The notes under the pieces are model-generated. The model saw only the letters and a list, made by a program, of their open reading frames with translations. It made no database searches and had not been told where the DNA came from. Shown in pieces: positions 40,075 through 50,563 of a DNA stretch of 64,000 nucleotides. A program made the translations under genes and the position numbers. The number at the start of each line of letters is the position of its first letter. Positions within the stretch are counted from its first letter, which is position 1. The DNA is from Puffinus mauretanicus (taxonomy: Eukaryota > Chordata > Aves > Procellariiformes > Procellariidae): positions 310,001 through 374,000 of the forward strand of contig JAJKFH010002859.1 of assembly GCA_023333565.1 (NCBI GenBank), read 5' to 3'.

Positions 40075-40380
40075 TGCAACATTAAGAGTATGTCTCCTAG
40101 AAATATTAATAATGAAAATTTACCAGGAAAATGTGCAAGAATGTGTCAATGTGTGGGCAAAGCATAGGAAACAGTTTTCTAAGACTAAGCAGATTAGAAA
40201 ATGCTACTTCATTTTTTAAGATGTGGAGAAGTTTCCTCAGGTTCATGCAGAGAGGTTATGGTACTGTAATTTTTGTTATTACCGTCTTATGCGTTTGTGT
40301 TAAGAAAATTTTACTAAATAGTTCAAAAAAAGTATATCAGCACAATTTTTAAATAATATTTTCCTGGTCATTTGTCATTT

Positions 40381-40421
40381 AAAAAAAAAAAACAACAAAA
40401 ACAAACCCCACAAAAACCCAC
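40381..40421. repeat. A/C-rich low-complexity tract 3
   Basis: A12 followed by CAACAAAAACAAACCCCAC and similar blocks; same A/C polarity as the tracts at 13843 and 15952. Confidence 0.92.
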
Positions 40422-41524
40422 TTATGTGAAAAAAAATGTAGATACTGTAGATAAATATTAGATGTTAGAATTACTGTCAATAAAGATATTAGAAAGAATG
40501 GGTTTTCACTCTCTGGAGCAATTTCTGTCTATGCTAAAAACTAGAAATTCTGAAGGACTTAATTTTATAAGGATGCTGGCTGTGTTGCTGTTAAAAGCAT
40601 GTCATCCACGATGACAGCTTATCGGTTAAAACATCTGTATGAAACAAAGATACTGAAATCTAAATCCAAATGTCGTAAGGATTTCTCTGCATAAAGTCTG
40701 ATCAAGTAGAAACAAGGACCTACTTCATGATGGTCACTTATGCTTTGTCTTTGTTAAAGCTTTTGTAAAAAAAATCTGTGTAATTTGAGTACAAAAAGAT
40801 GAGTGAATTCTTGATTCTCCTATGGAATCCATGAAGGCTAATGCTATTTATTTATGGAAAAATAAAAATAGCAGACATACTTTAGAACTCTGTTGGAGCT
40901 AAGCTCTTGTTTTGTCGATATGGCATAGTGCAGTACTATATATATAAATATGCTTAGTTTCTTAAAATTTAACTCAGATTTTAAGTGGTACATATTGGGA
41001 GAATTGATTTTTTTCTATTTATGATTATATCTATTAGAAAAAATAAACATGGATTTAAAGAAGAAAATAAAAAATACAAGGAAATGCATGCAGGAGATGG
41101 ACATCTCTATTTAATCTGAGGAAAAGGTGCCAACAGGGTTGAGGATAAGAGAGAAAGGTAGTAGTTTAAGAAAGTAACCTTAATGGTCTTAAGTCCTTCT
41201 AATGTCTTATATATTAAAGTTAGAGAATTGAGAATTAATCCAAACTAAATGTGGCAAAACATAGAAATATAGGAATTTAACTTCACTCTTTACTAATGCT
41301 GTATGGTAATCGTACAGCTTGGTGTCTCTGATCTTAATTAGACTGATTTAAGAAAAATACAACTCACTTTTTAAAAGATATCCCTCATAATCTGTCTTTT
41401 TACTACATGTATTTTCCTACTGAAATGGCCTTTAGGCATTGCAGAAGTGCAAATAATTAATAACTAGCATTACTAAAATATGAGGCTTAGAAAAGTCTGT
41501 CATACAGTTAATTTTGTGCGAACT

Positions 41525-42079
41525 TGTGCTGGTTTTGACTGGGATAGAGTTAATTTTCTTCACAGGGGCTATGTTTGGATTTGTGCTGAAAACAATGTTG
41601 ATAACACAGGGATGTTTTCGTTACTGCTGAGCAGTGCTTGCACAGAGTCAAGGCCTTTTCTGCTCCTCACCCCACCTCACCAGCGAGGAGGCTGGGGGTG
41701 CACAAGAAGCTGGGAGGGGACACAGCGGGGACAGCCGACCCCAACTGACCAAAGGGATATCCCATACCATATGACGTCATGCTCAGCATATAAAGCTGGA
41801 GGAAGAAGAAGGAAGGGAGGTCATTTGGAGTGATGGTGTTTGTCTTCCCAAGTAACCATTACGCGTGATGGAGCCCTGAGTTCCTGGAGATGGCTGAACA
41901 CCTGCCTGCCCATGGGAAGTAGTGAATGAATTCCTTGTTTTGCTTTGCTTGCGGGCGCGGCTTTTGCTTTACTTAAACCCACGAGTTTTCTCACTTTTAC
42001 CCTTTTGATTCTCTCCCCTATCCCAGTGAGCGAGCGGCTGTGTGGTGTTTAGTTGCCGGCTGGAAGTTAAACCACTATA
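41525..42079 (+). mobile_element. solo LTR of avian endogenous retrovirus (related to copy 1, different U3; copy 3)
   Basis: A 555-bp LTR on the plus strand starting TGTGCTGGTTTTGACTGGGA and ending near TTAAACCACTATA, where the family ends ...CCACGACA or CCATGACA. The 3' terminus has therefore mutated, and I find no clear target-site duplication. From the CRE (TGACGTCA, 41772-41779) and TATA box (TATAAA, 41789-41794) onward it matches the minus-strand copies at 6229 and 59873: GTTTGTCTTCCCAAGTAACC, GGAGCCCTG, GGCTGAACACCTGCCTGCC, GAATGAATTCCTTGTTTTGC. Upstream of that its U3 differs, reading GGATTTGTGCTGAAAACA and CAGAGTCAAGGCCTTTTCTG, and GACCAAAGGG stands where the others have the CCAAT box. 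The stretch holding ATTAAA in the 59873 copy is deleted. The 117-codon open frame across 41480-41833 is incidental. Confidence 0.93.
41772..41794 (+). promoter_or_regulatory. LTR core promoter: CRE palindrome plus TATA box
   Basis: Intact TGACGTCA followed after nine bases by TATAAAG. This is the best-preserved TATA box of the three related LTRs. Activity is inference. Confidence 0.78.
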
Positions 42080-43405
42080 ATTCTAAGATTTTAACACTAA
42101 TTGTAATTACTTGGACATATGACAAGAAATAGGTAATAAAACTGGTTTTTAATTGTGGTATAATGAGTTTCTGGATGGTCTACACTATTTCTACTGGGAT
42201 AGCAAAAATTTAAAAAGTGAGAATAAGAGAAAGAAAAGGGATACAAAAAACTTCTCTAGCTTGGGGTTAGTTGTACCATTGAAATGAAAGAAAACAGAAT
42301 TTGAGAATACTTTGTAATTTAGAAAAAAAATCTTCAGGTCATCATTATTTAGGGTAGTTCTTGTTGTATAGGTTGGGTATATTCAGCCATTTGTTTTTCC
42401 TTAATAGTTTGCAAGAAAAGTTATGTAAGATAGCAGTTTCCTTCCATTTTGAATACACATAAATACAGAGAGACTTTCTTCTTCTCTTGTGTTTGGCTAT
42501 GTTGATGAATTGTGCTATAGTTAAACCTCAGATGGACCCTCCATACTTGACTCTTGCTCCAGCTTTATACAGTTTGTGCACTGTCCCAGTGATTAGTCTC
42601 CAAAACCTTGTTACAGTCTTCCGTGCTCTACAAAGACCTGTCTACTGCCGTAAGTCAGTAATAATTACCCAGCATTGTTACTGAAGGGCTATGATCGTAT
42701 GGGCTCATGGTTGGTTGTTCTTTACAAAGGTTCAACATATAGGACGGAAATAGATCTTCTGCCTCAGCATAGCTTTTATATTTTCTCTTATTTGTTTTGG
42801 AAGAAATAAGACAGGTTTTTCAGTTTTAGCCAAAATACGAAGGGATATAAAAGATACATAAACTGATATATGTTTCCCAAACTCTGATTTCCTGGTGGCA
42901 TTTATCTGAACTCTGGGATAGAAATCATCTTTATTTTGCCTCTTCTGTATGAAATATGCAATGAAGACAGTGACTATTGTAGCCTATGATGCTGTTCAGT
43001 TCCTTGCTATGAATCTATATTGGCTTTGTATCCAGCCAGTTCCTGGACCCTGAAGTGTGTGAAATTCTGAAATTCTGGTCAAGGGAATGTTTTTCATTAC
43101 AGAGTTATCAAACCATTCCCTGCTCAACTCAACTTGTAATGCTCAAACAAATAGTTTTTCTTTAAAATGACATTTTGCACTTCCCTCCCTCCTCAACACA
43201 AAATCAGTGTTACTGAGAAAAACCATTTAGTTCTAGACACTTTTTTCTATGAGACTCTACAAACCTATTCCATCATTTTGTTTATCTTCTTTCCTTTCCT
43301 GAAGATGGAAAGATTTTTTTTTCACCCACTTAACTAGGAATAATATTTCTTTAAAAAATAAATATGTATTTTTAAAACAGAAAAGTAACTGCCTTTTTCT
43401 TTTAG

Positions 43406-43588
43406 TGTATGTCCGTAACCAGCTCTTTACGTATCAAAACGGTTTGTCAACATATCACTGCCATGCTTGTCACAGCCTCTCTAAAGCTGTTACAGTGAGT
43501 CAGAGAGTGTTTTTTCTGCCAGAGGAGCCTGGCAGTGATTTCAAGCCTAGTGATGTTTCTGCTGTGCAGAAAACTATTATTGATGGTG
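43406..43588 (+). other. exon-like open segment of unknown identity
   Basis: A pyrimidine tract and AG (CTGCCTTTTTCTTTTAG, ending 43405) precede an open frame that runs to TAA at 43669-43671. A donor-like GTAAGG lies at 43589-43594, which would make a 183-bp exon, a multiple of three. The frame encodes a block with CHACHSLSKAV and then an acidic, Pro/Asp-containing part. If the donor is not used, the frame continues through a Gly/Asp/Lys-rich tail to the stop. I recognise no family, and I see no partner exon nearby. Splice-like words of this quality also arise by chance in 64 kb, so this stays a weak candidate. Confidence 0.2.
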
Positions 43589-44789
43589 GTAAGGATAAGC
43601 CTGATGAGGGAAAAGATGTTGGGCTGAGCAATGATGTGGGGGATGGGGGGTTTGAGTTTTGTTATCACTAAGCTGTCTCTGGTCATGTCCAGTAAAAAAA
43701 AATACCTTTTTATAGGACACCTGGTACTAGAATCGACAGTCTTAATCCTATCCTAGTTTTTCCACTACTATTTTCAACTATTTTTCTGAACGCCCTATTA
43801 ATTCTATTAGAATGTGTTGATAAGATGGTATCAAAAGATAAATGTCAAACTTGTTCTGTAGGGACAGGGAGTTTCCCAAAGACCATGAATGAGAGTCTTA
43901 ATATAATGGGACAGTAAATACTTAAGATTAAAAATTCCTAATATTTTTTCACATGCATGTAGTCTACTGATAGTTTTCTTTTGTATTGAATGTAGTATAA
44001 TGCTCATTTTTAAATTCTCTTTCAATAACAAAGAACTCTCTGTTTCTCCTCTACGGTTATCTGAGTGTGACCAGCTTCTCAAGTGCTAGCTTCATATTGA
44101 TCTCTGTTTTCAGCAAAGTAGGCTCTAAAATTTCTGTAGATTGGATCTGTTACACACATGGGAGTATGGGTATGTCTAGCAGGAAATCAAAGCCAACAAT
44201 CATTGTGAGGCTCAAGTGTGTTGCTTCAAAGTATGTACTTGAAAGTAGCCATTGGCATGCTCTTAAATGTTGGTAATAGCATTCACTCAGTGGATCTTGG
44301 TTCCTGAAATTATTGCTGAGGGTTGTAGGAGCTTACGGTGTTTTGGTGAGACATTAGTGTTTTTCACTCCTGTGTAATATAAAAGCACCAGAATTCAGTC
44401 CCATTGTTTTCCCTTGGTTTTGTGCCAGCCCTCCCTGAACTATTTGGAATGAATTAAGTAAAATATGGAGGGAACTTAACTGGGTACTATTTAGTTGTAT
44501 TTAGCTTCTGTAGCTTTTAATGTCAGGCCTTGAAGACAGCTAAAATGTGGAAAAAAATCTTAGATTTTTTTTTAAAAAAAGAGGAGCAGCAGGAAGGAGA
44601 AATAAAAGTTTGTGGTTTTTGTTTTTTTTTTTTTTAAGTTTGCGAAAATGGAGTTTGCTCTTAGCATACAGGCACCAAGGCTGTGTCTTTAGCCGACGAA
44701 ACGGGGTTAAAGTATAGTCTGAGCACTGGCACGTGATTTGTTCATTTTGTTAAATTGTTAGGACGATCCATGGCATGATTTCGGTCCAG

Positions 44790-45010
44790 GCCTACTTATG
44801 CTTTTCCAGAGACCATCTGAGGATGGGTTGGGGGATAGCACAGTCTGGGGCTGTCCCAGGGGAAGCGTAGCTGATGGTCCCATGCCTGGGGGCTGCAGGG
44901 AGAGGAGAGGGTCAGGAACCTTAGCGCAGTGGACGTGAGAGGTGCTGCGTGGGGTCGGTTGACCTCGGGGCTGGAGAACATGGGTGTATATATATTAGCA
45001 TGGGTGTAAC
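44790..45010. other. GC-richer patch of unknown identity
   Basis: A short GC-rich, partly CpG-bearing stretch (AAGCGTAG, AGCGCAG, GGACGTG, TGCGTGG, GTCGG, CTCGG) in AT-rich surroundings. It ends with CATGGGTGTA repeated 20 bases apart (44979 and 44999) around a TATATATATTAG core. It may be an old repeat remnant, but I cannot identify it. Confidence 0.5.
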
Positions 45011-45392
45011 CCAAATGAATTTAGTTTTGATCCTTTAGTGAAATGTTGCCCTTTGGGATGCCATGCGGTAACCCTGAATGTCTGTAGACCTTTAGCTGAA
45101 GTCATGGAAGAAATCAGAAGCAGCTCATTTTTTTTAGGTTTTTAAAATATTTTTTCATGAAGAGTGGTAATCCTTTTAGTACTGGCGGTAGAGGAAGCTT
45201 GCTGTGTTTGGGCACATAATAAATGTGACACGTGAATTAATTTGTAATCTCTCTGTAGGGAGATTTTTATGTTGAGGGCAATGTCCCCAAAGTCTGTGGG
45301 GAGATGACCTCTACGCTTTTTAATAATTTTTTGGTAGGTGTTTGTTCCTCCATGTCTTGCAAAATTTCAACCAATACTGAAAGCAAAGGGCA

Positions 45393-45428
45393 TTTTCCCC
45401 CTTCCCCAAGTTGGGGGGAAGGGGAAAA
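45393..45428. repeat. imperfect C/T-G/A inverted repeat
   Basis: TTTTCCCCCTTCCCCAA, one G, then TTGGGGGGAAGGGGAAAA. The arms differ only by the number of C/G in two runs. The pyrimidine-only left side and purine-only right side could form a hairpin. Confidence 0.88.
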
Positions 45429-46226
45429 AATTGGGAGGGGAAAAAATAAAAGATACGCTAATAGTAACCTCTTTGACCACCTACTTACACTTTCCTACAC
45501 ACTACCTGAATATCTATTGAGCTGTGCCACTAGCATCAGATTAGGAGGTCATATCCTGATGTAAAGTTAGCTGCTCTGTTACAGCACCGCACAAGAGATG
45601 TTTGTGAGTCCCCGGTTCCAACAGGTTATTAATCTCCAATTCCATTAACCCTAAAAGTACTCCTTAAAGTTAGTCAGGCTAAATTTGTACATCTAGTATT
45701 GCCAAAGCAGCTGAAGTTTTTGCACCTGAAAATTCTTCCTTTTTTGTTTAAAAGAAAATGAAACAATGTAACAACAGCAAGAAACCTCAAGCAAAAGCAT
45801 AGGTGAGAAGTAGCAATGTTGGGGTGCGTGATGTCACACCTGCTGTGCGATGAGCTCTTCTTATCCCATTTCACCTGCAGCTGTCTGTGCTATAGCTCAG
45901 GATGTGACCCATCACCCCACAAATGGTAGAAGCAAGAATAAATGCTGACCTTTGATGCAACCCGTACTCCTTTCACTCTCTCCTGTCTTTTGACCTAGAA
46001 CAAACCATTTCAGTTCACCAAATGGGCAGAAAGCTAACCTAAACTAATGTTTTTGTGTTAGTCGTTTGGCTTAGCAAATTGAAGGAGCTCATCACAGAAG
46101 ATGACAAGTGCCAAGAAGGGACAGAAAGGCAGGACTGCAGCAGCGTCTGTGAGCCTGGAAAAAGGCAGTAATGCCTTCCTCTCCCTGTCTATTAGCAAAT
46201 CTGGGTCTTCACACTGTGTGTTAGGA

Positions 46227-46241
46227 TTTTTTTTTTTTTTT
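46227..46241. repeat. 15-base T homopolymer
   Basis: Uninterrupted T15 following GTTAGGA. Confidence 0.95.
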
Positions 46242-49225
46242 GTTATTTGTGGTACATTTCCCAGTCCTGTCTCTGATGTATGTACACTGGAAAAATCTCC
46301 CCCACCTCGCCCCCGAAATGAGAATTTCAGTGACCTGGTTCCTGATCTTGCAGAGCATTTGTCAGTCGGTCTCAAACTTGCTAGGCAAGAACAATACATA
46401 TTTAGTTGATATATAGGTATATATGTACTTACCAGACTGTGCTTTCTTAAAAGCATCGTCTGTGGGTGAGAGACTGAGATCTTTTTAAATAAGGTTCTTC
46501 TGCATCTCTATCAGACAGTAAGTGATATAAACAATGTAAATGATGTGAAACAAAGAAAGCGCTACTTAAGATTGCATCCATTGGAGATAATAGATAAATC
46601 TTTGCTCTCAGCCCCATGACATTATTTCAATTCTATAGTAAAGACATTTTCAATTTCAAAATGAACTTCAGGGGAATCTCTAGTAGATACAGTCTTTTAG
46701 CTGCTTGAAGGATCCAATCAACTAGATAAAATGTCTTATGAAAAGCTGATCTGCAAACTTGTTCTTCCAGGAAGAGAGGAGAACATTTATAAAGATATGA
46801 AAAACAAGTGTTCATGGAAGTTTATTTTTTGTAATAAATATGATCTTTGAAGAAGTTCAACTGTATATTTCATGCAGCAGTTGACCTTGCTCCAGGTTTA
46901 GCAAAATCTGTTAGTGTAGGAAAAGTGACAGGAGGTCTTTAATTTAGGTAGTTCTCACTTTTCCCCATTGGTACTGATAGGAATTTGCATTAGAAACTCA
47001 CCAAGAAAGTTCAAATATATTTACAGACATGTTTCTTTTTATCAGGTACAGAAAGTCATAGTAGAGTATACAATGTCATGGTTATAGTATAACATAGTAT
47101 AATATAACAGAGGAAGAATACTGGATTTTTGAGGGTAACAGAAATGAAACTCAGATCTGATTAGCTTTGATTTCATTAGGCTTAATCTGATACAAAGGAA
47201 ATACTCATATATATGCTAATGTATATTAAAAAGTCATTAGCTTAAAAATTCCTCTATCTTGCCTTTTTGTCAACATGACCTGTTACAAAAATAAATGTTT
47301 ATCTGAGGAATGTTCACAGAAAAAGAAATTTCTTAATTACTGTTTCATGAAAAAGGTCCGCAGGTGGAAGACATCTTAAAACTTGTCTTCCTTTGCCCTT
47401 GCCAATTTTCAGCAGGAAGCTGGTCCATAGGATGGAGACAGCTATACCAGCTACGCTGACAACTACAGCTCAGCACCCCTGGCTCTGGTTATACCCCCCC
47501 AACCTGTTAGCAGAGCTGGCTGTGCACCTGCACCTCTCTTGCTGCAGTGCGGATTTCTGAGTTTTAAGCTGCTCATGAAAGGGAGTTGGAGCTAACTCCA
47601 GGTTTTGCACCCATGTAGGCAAGACATGCAATGTGCTCTCTTCCACTGGCTTACGCTGTGGGGGCAGCAACCTCTTGCAGAAGGGTGGGGGGGGAAAAAA
47701 AGACAGCTGAAGGCAATAACGTCTTTTGCTAGCACAGCTAAATTTGCAAGGTGGTGTCGTTCAGCACCCTTGTTGCCAAAGTACGCCATGCATTTCATGA
47801 CTCTCTTGTGAAACAGCAGATCCCTTTTTGTACGAACAACAGGCTCCACAGATGCAGTCAAACAGCAAATATGGTCTTGGGGGGACATTTACACTCATAA
47901 TTTCATACTTCTAATAGGAAGGAATAGCCTTGTTGCTGCTCTGTGAGATATTATCTACAGTATATTTCTCAGTCGTAGGAAATCAATTCTAACTTGAGTT
48001 GAAGAGTATTTTGCTTATTTTTGCTATAGTTTTCACATTACAAGAGGAAAAAAAGTAAATTGTGCAGAAGATGAAATCTGATTTTTATGGCTTTTAGGTT
48101 TCCTTGTTTCAGGAAGAAAAATTGCTTCTTCACATTTAAGTGCTTGATGCTGAGGGCGCTGAGAGACACGGACATCCAAAAAGGTGATATTCTGGGGAAA
48201 ATTTAAGGGTAATTTTTAAATTGGAAATTAATAATATTTATCAGGTCCTTACAAAAACTATAATAACCTATGTACTCTGAAATTATATTGTGGGCCTTAC
48301 TCAAATCTAAGTTGAAATTAACTAAGTTGAAATCTTTTAATTGGCTAAAAGGATCTTTGAATTTCAGTCTTTCTAAATATAAAATGCGTTTGAAGGTAAT
48401 CCTTTCAAACTTGACAGATTGTGGCAGAGTGGTGCATGCTGCTCCATCAGATAGTGTTGTTTCAGCCTTGGTGAGGGAAAAATCAGTTGTCTGAAGTATA
48501 AGGTGACTCACTCCCAGGGTGGTTTGGTGCAAGGTTCCTTCCTGTTGAAAAGCCAGTCATGGAAGATAGAAAATTTTTTTTGAACTTTGAGAAATTTTAG
48601 GGATTTCACTGGGGCAAACTCAATTTTAAACTCGGGAAAATTTAAATTGCATTATGTTTGCAACCCATTTAGCCTTTGGAAATGGTCCAAGTAAATAAAA
48701 AGATTACTCCTGATGTTTCTAAATGTTTTAGCTTGATTTTTGACCTTTTCTGTTTAGCGCTTTCCCTACATCTTAAATTATACTTCCAAAGGTAGTCTTA
48801 TAAAACGAATAATTCTTTTAAATAACATATATTCAGTGGTTGTTTTGCCTTCAGGAATTTACAAACCCTTTTATTTTCTAGGATAAATATTTTCACTTCT
48901 AAATGTCATTCTTAATTCTGTCTAGACTCAAAATTTAAAATGGAGCCAGGTGAAGATACCATACTCTTTTGTTGTCTGCTACTTAACACGGTTTTTATTT
49001 GAAAATCAAATGGGGAATAACTCTTTAGGCAACTGTGCCACAGAAATGGGTCTTGGGTTGTTATGGTTCCAAAAACTATGCATTAGGAAACAACAGAAAC
49101 ACCGCTTTTTTTTGGTGGTTGTTTAGACAGGTGGATCACATGTATGGCAGGCAACTGTTGTGCTCTTCTGGACTTGGTGAGGCCTCAGGGGAAATACCAT
49201 ATTCTGTTTTGTAACATGGCCTCGT

Positions 49226-49288
49226 AAAAAAAAAACTCACCACCACCAGCCAAAAAAACCCCAAACAAAACAACAACAACAAAAACCC
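49226..49288. repeat. A/C-rich low-complexity tract 4
   Basis: A10, then CTCACCACCACCAGCC, A7, CCCC and a short CAA repeat (CAACAACAACAA), ending in CCCC. It has the same A/C polarity as the other tracts. Confidence 0.9.
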
Positions 49289-50430
49289 CTTAGTACTGTG
49301 GTTTTCCATATCAAATGTATACGGAAGTGCCTTATGAAATTAAGCAAGTGACTGTCTCAGACTTAAAATGAAGAAAAAATCAAGATACAAGTGTAGGCAA
49401 AGGGAAGAAAAATGACACTGTAGAGATCCCAGTGGAGTATTGGCAGAAGCAGGTAAATGCATAGGACAGAGATGTCGTAGGTGGTGGCAGGGGCTGAAGA
49501 GGAGAAGACCGGTGTGGGGAGGCGATAGGGAGGAGAGCAGACAGCAAGTAATAAAGAGGGGAATGCTAATATGCAGCTTGAGGTCTGCTCAAGGTGACTT
49601 TTAGGGACACGGAGAGCAGTTTTGATTTGCCTCCCGAAACAGACCCCAGGGAAATCGTCTGTTGGAAAGTGTTCAGAGGAATTGCTTCTTGTACAAGAGA
49701 GGAGTTTTGCATCATGTACTTCTGCAGACTATGGATTGGGGTTATGAATGGTTTGATGCAGGGAAGGTCATATGTTTAACCCTGAGCACTTCTCCATCCT
49801 AGGTCCTCAAGCTAAAAAAGGGAAAAGCTTTTCTAGAAAAGCATAGCACAATTGATTCAACCTAGACACTAGTTTGTTGAGATAAATTTTGGGGACATAG
49901 GCTGAAAACATTGTTTAACAAACACTTTAACAGTAAGAATAATATAAAAATGTAAGACTGCTGGGAGAAACCTTGCTGTTAAATGAAGAACGTAATTTGA
50001 TGATTGAAGAGGTCATAAAACTCCTCAAAGAACACTTTATAGCTCTGATTAATATAATTCATTTAATTAAAAAAAAAAATAGGAAAGGCTACAGAAAAAT
50101 ACCTTGAAAAATAAACTGTCTCTGAAGAGTTCTCCAAAATGTTAGCAGGAAACATGTTAAAGAACCCAGAGGTTTATAGCCTGGCAAATGAGTGTTACCA
50201 GGAGGTCTGTTCAGACTGCAGAAAAAGCTGAAAATAACAGGATGTATCCTAGTGCCTTTCAGAAAAGGAGAAAAACTCATCCAAAGTGAGGCCAGAAAAC
50301 CAGCCACAGCTATTTCTGAGATAACTGCTTCTAAAGGTTTCCTTCATCGCTGTTGGAGCTTTGTTTTGTTCTGGTTGGTAGGTGTGTGAAGATGGATTCA
50401 GAAATCCAGCATCCAATTCATATCGGGAGG

Positions 50431-50563
50431 AAAACAAACAAACAAAACTCCAAACCCAAAAAAGCCCAAACACAAAACCAACCAAAACCACCAACAACAA
50501 AAAAAACCCACAAAAAAAACCAACAAAAAAAAACCCCAACTTGTGGGGTTTTTTGGTTTTTTA
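50431..50563. repeat. A/C-rich low-complexity tract 5 with terminal foldback
   Basis: About 110 bases of A and C (CAAACAAACAAAAC, CCAAAAAAGCCC, CCAACCAAAACC and so on), then an abrupt switch to T/G. AAAAAACCCCA (50528-50538) and TGGGGTTTTTT (50544-50554) are exact reverse complements around ACTTG. Open frames across the tract are compositional artefacts. Confidence 0.92.

Larger units (their letters stand above)
25754..41519. other. AT-rich non-coding stretch, no gene recognised
   Basis: About 15.8 kb without a defensible exon, RNA gene or named transposon. Contents: the nested short inverted repeats at 26842-26873; a C-rich/pyrimidine patch near 29920-29950; a short GT run at 32330-32341; A17 at 35087-35103; T18 at 37592-37609; an AT-rich palindromic microsatellite at 40020-40074; A/C tract 3 at 40381-40421. 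An AT-rich, ATTA-rich segment at about 34880-35030 has the look of a conserved non-coding element, which I cannot test. Open frames such as 27077-27409 (+, 110 codons) and 27693-28040 (+, 115 codons) have no recognisable domains. Confidence 0.6.

Noticed and set aside
46058..46456. 132-codon minus-strand frame and 102-codon plus-strand frame over the same DNA
   Set aside because: Both strands are open together, one across a T15/A15 run, which points to composition rather than coding.
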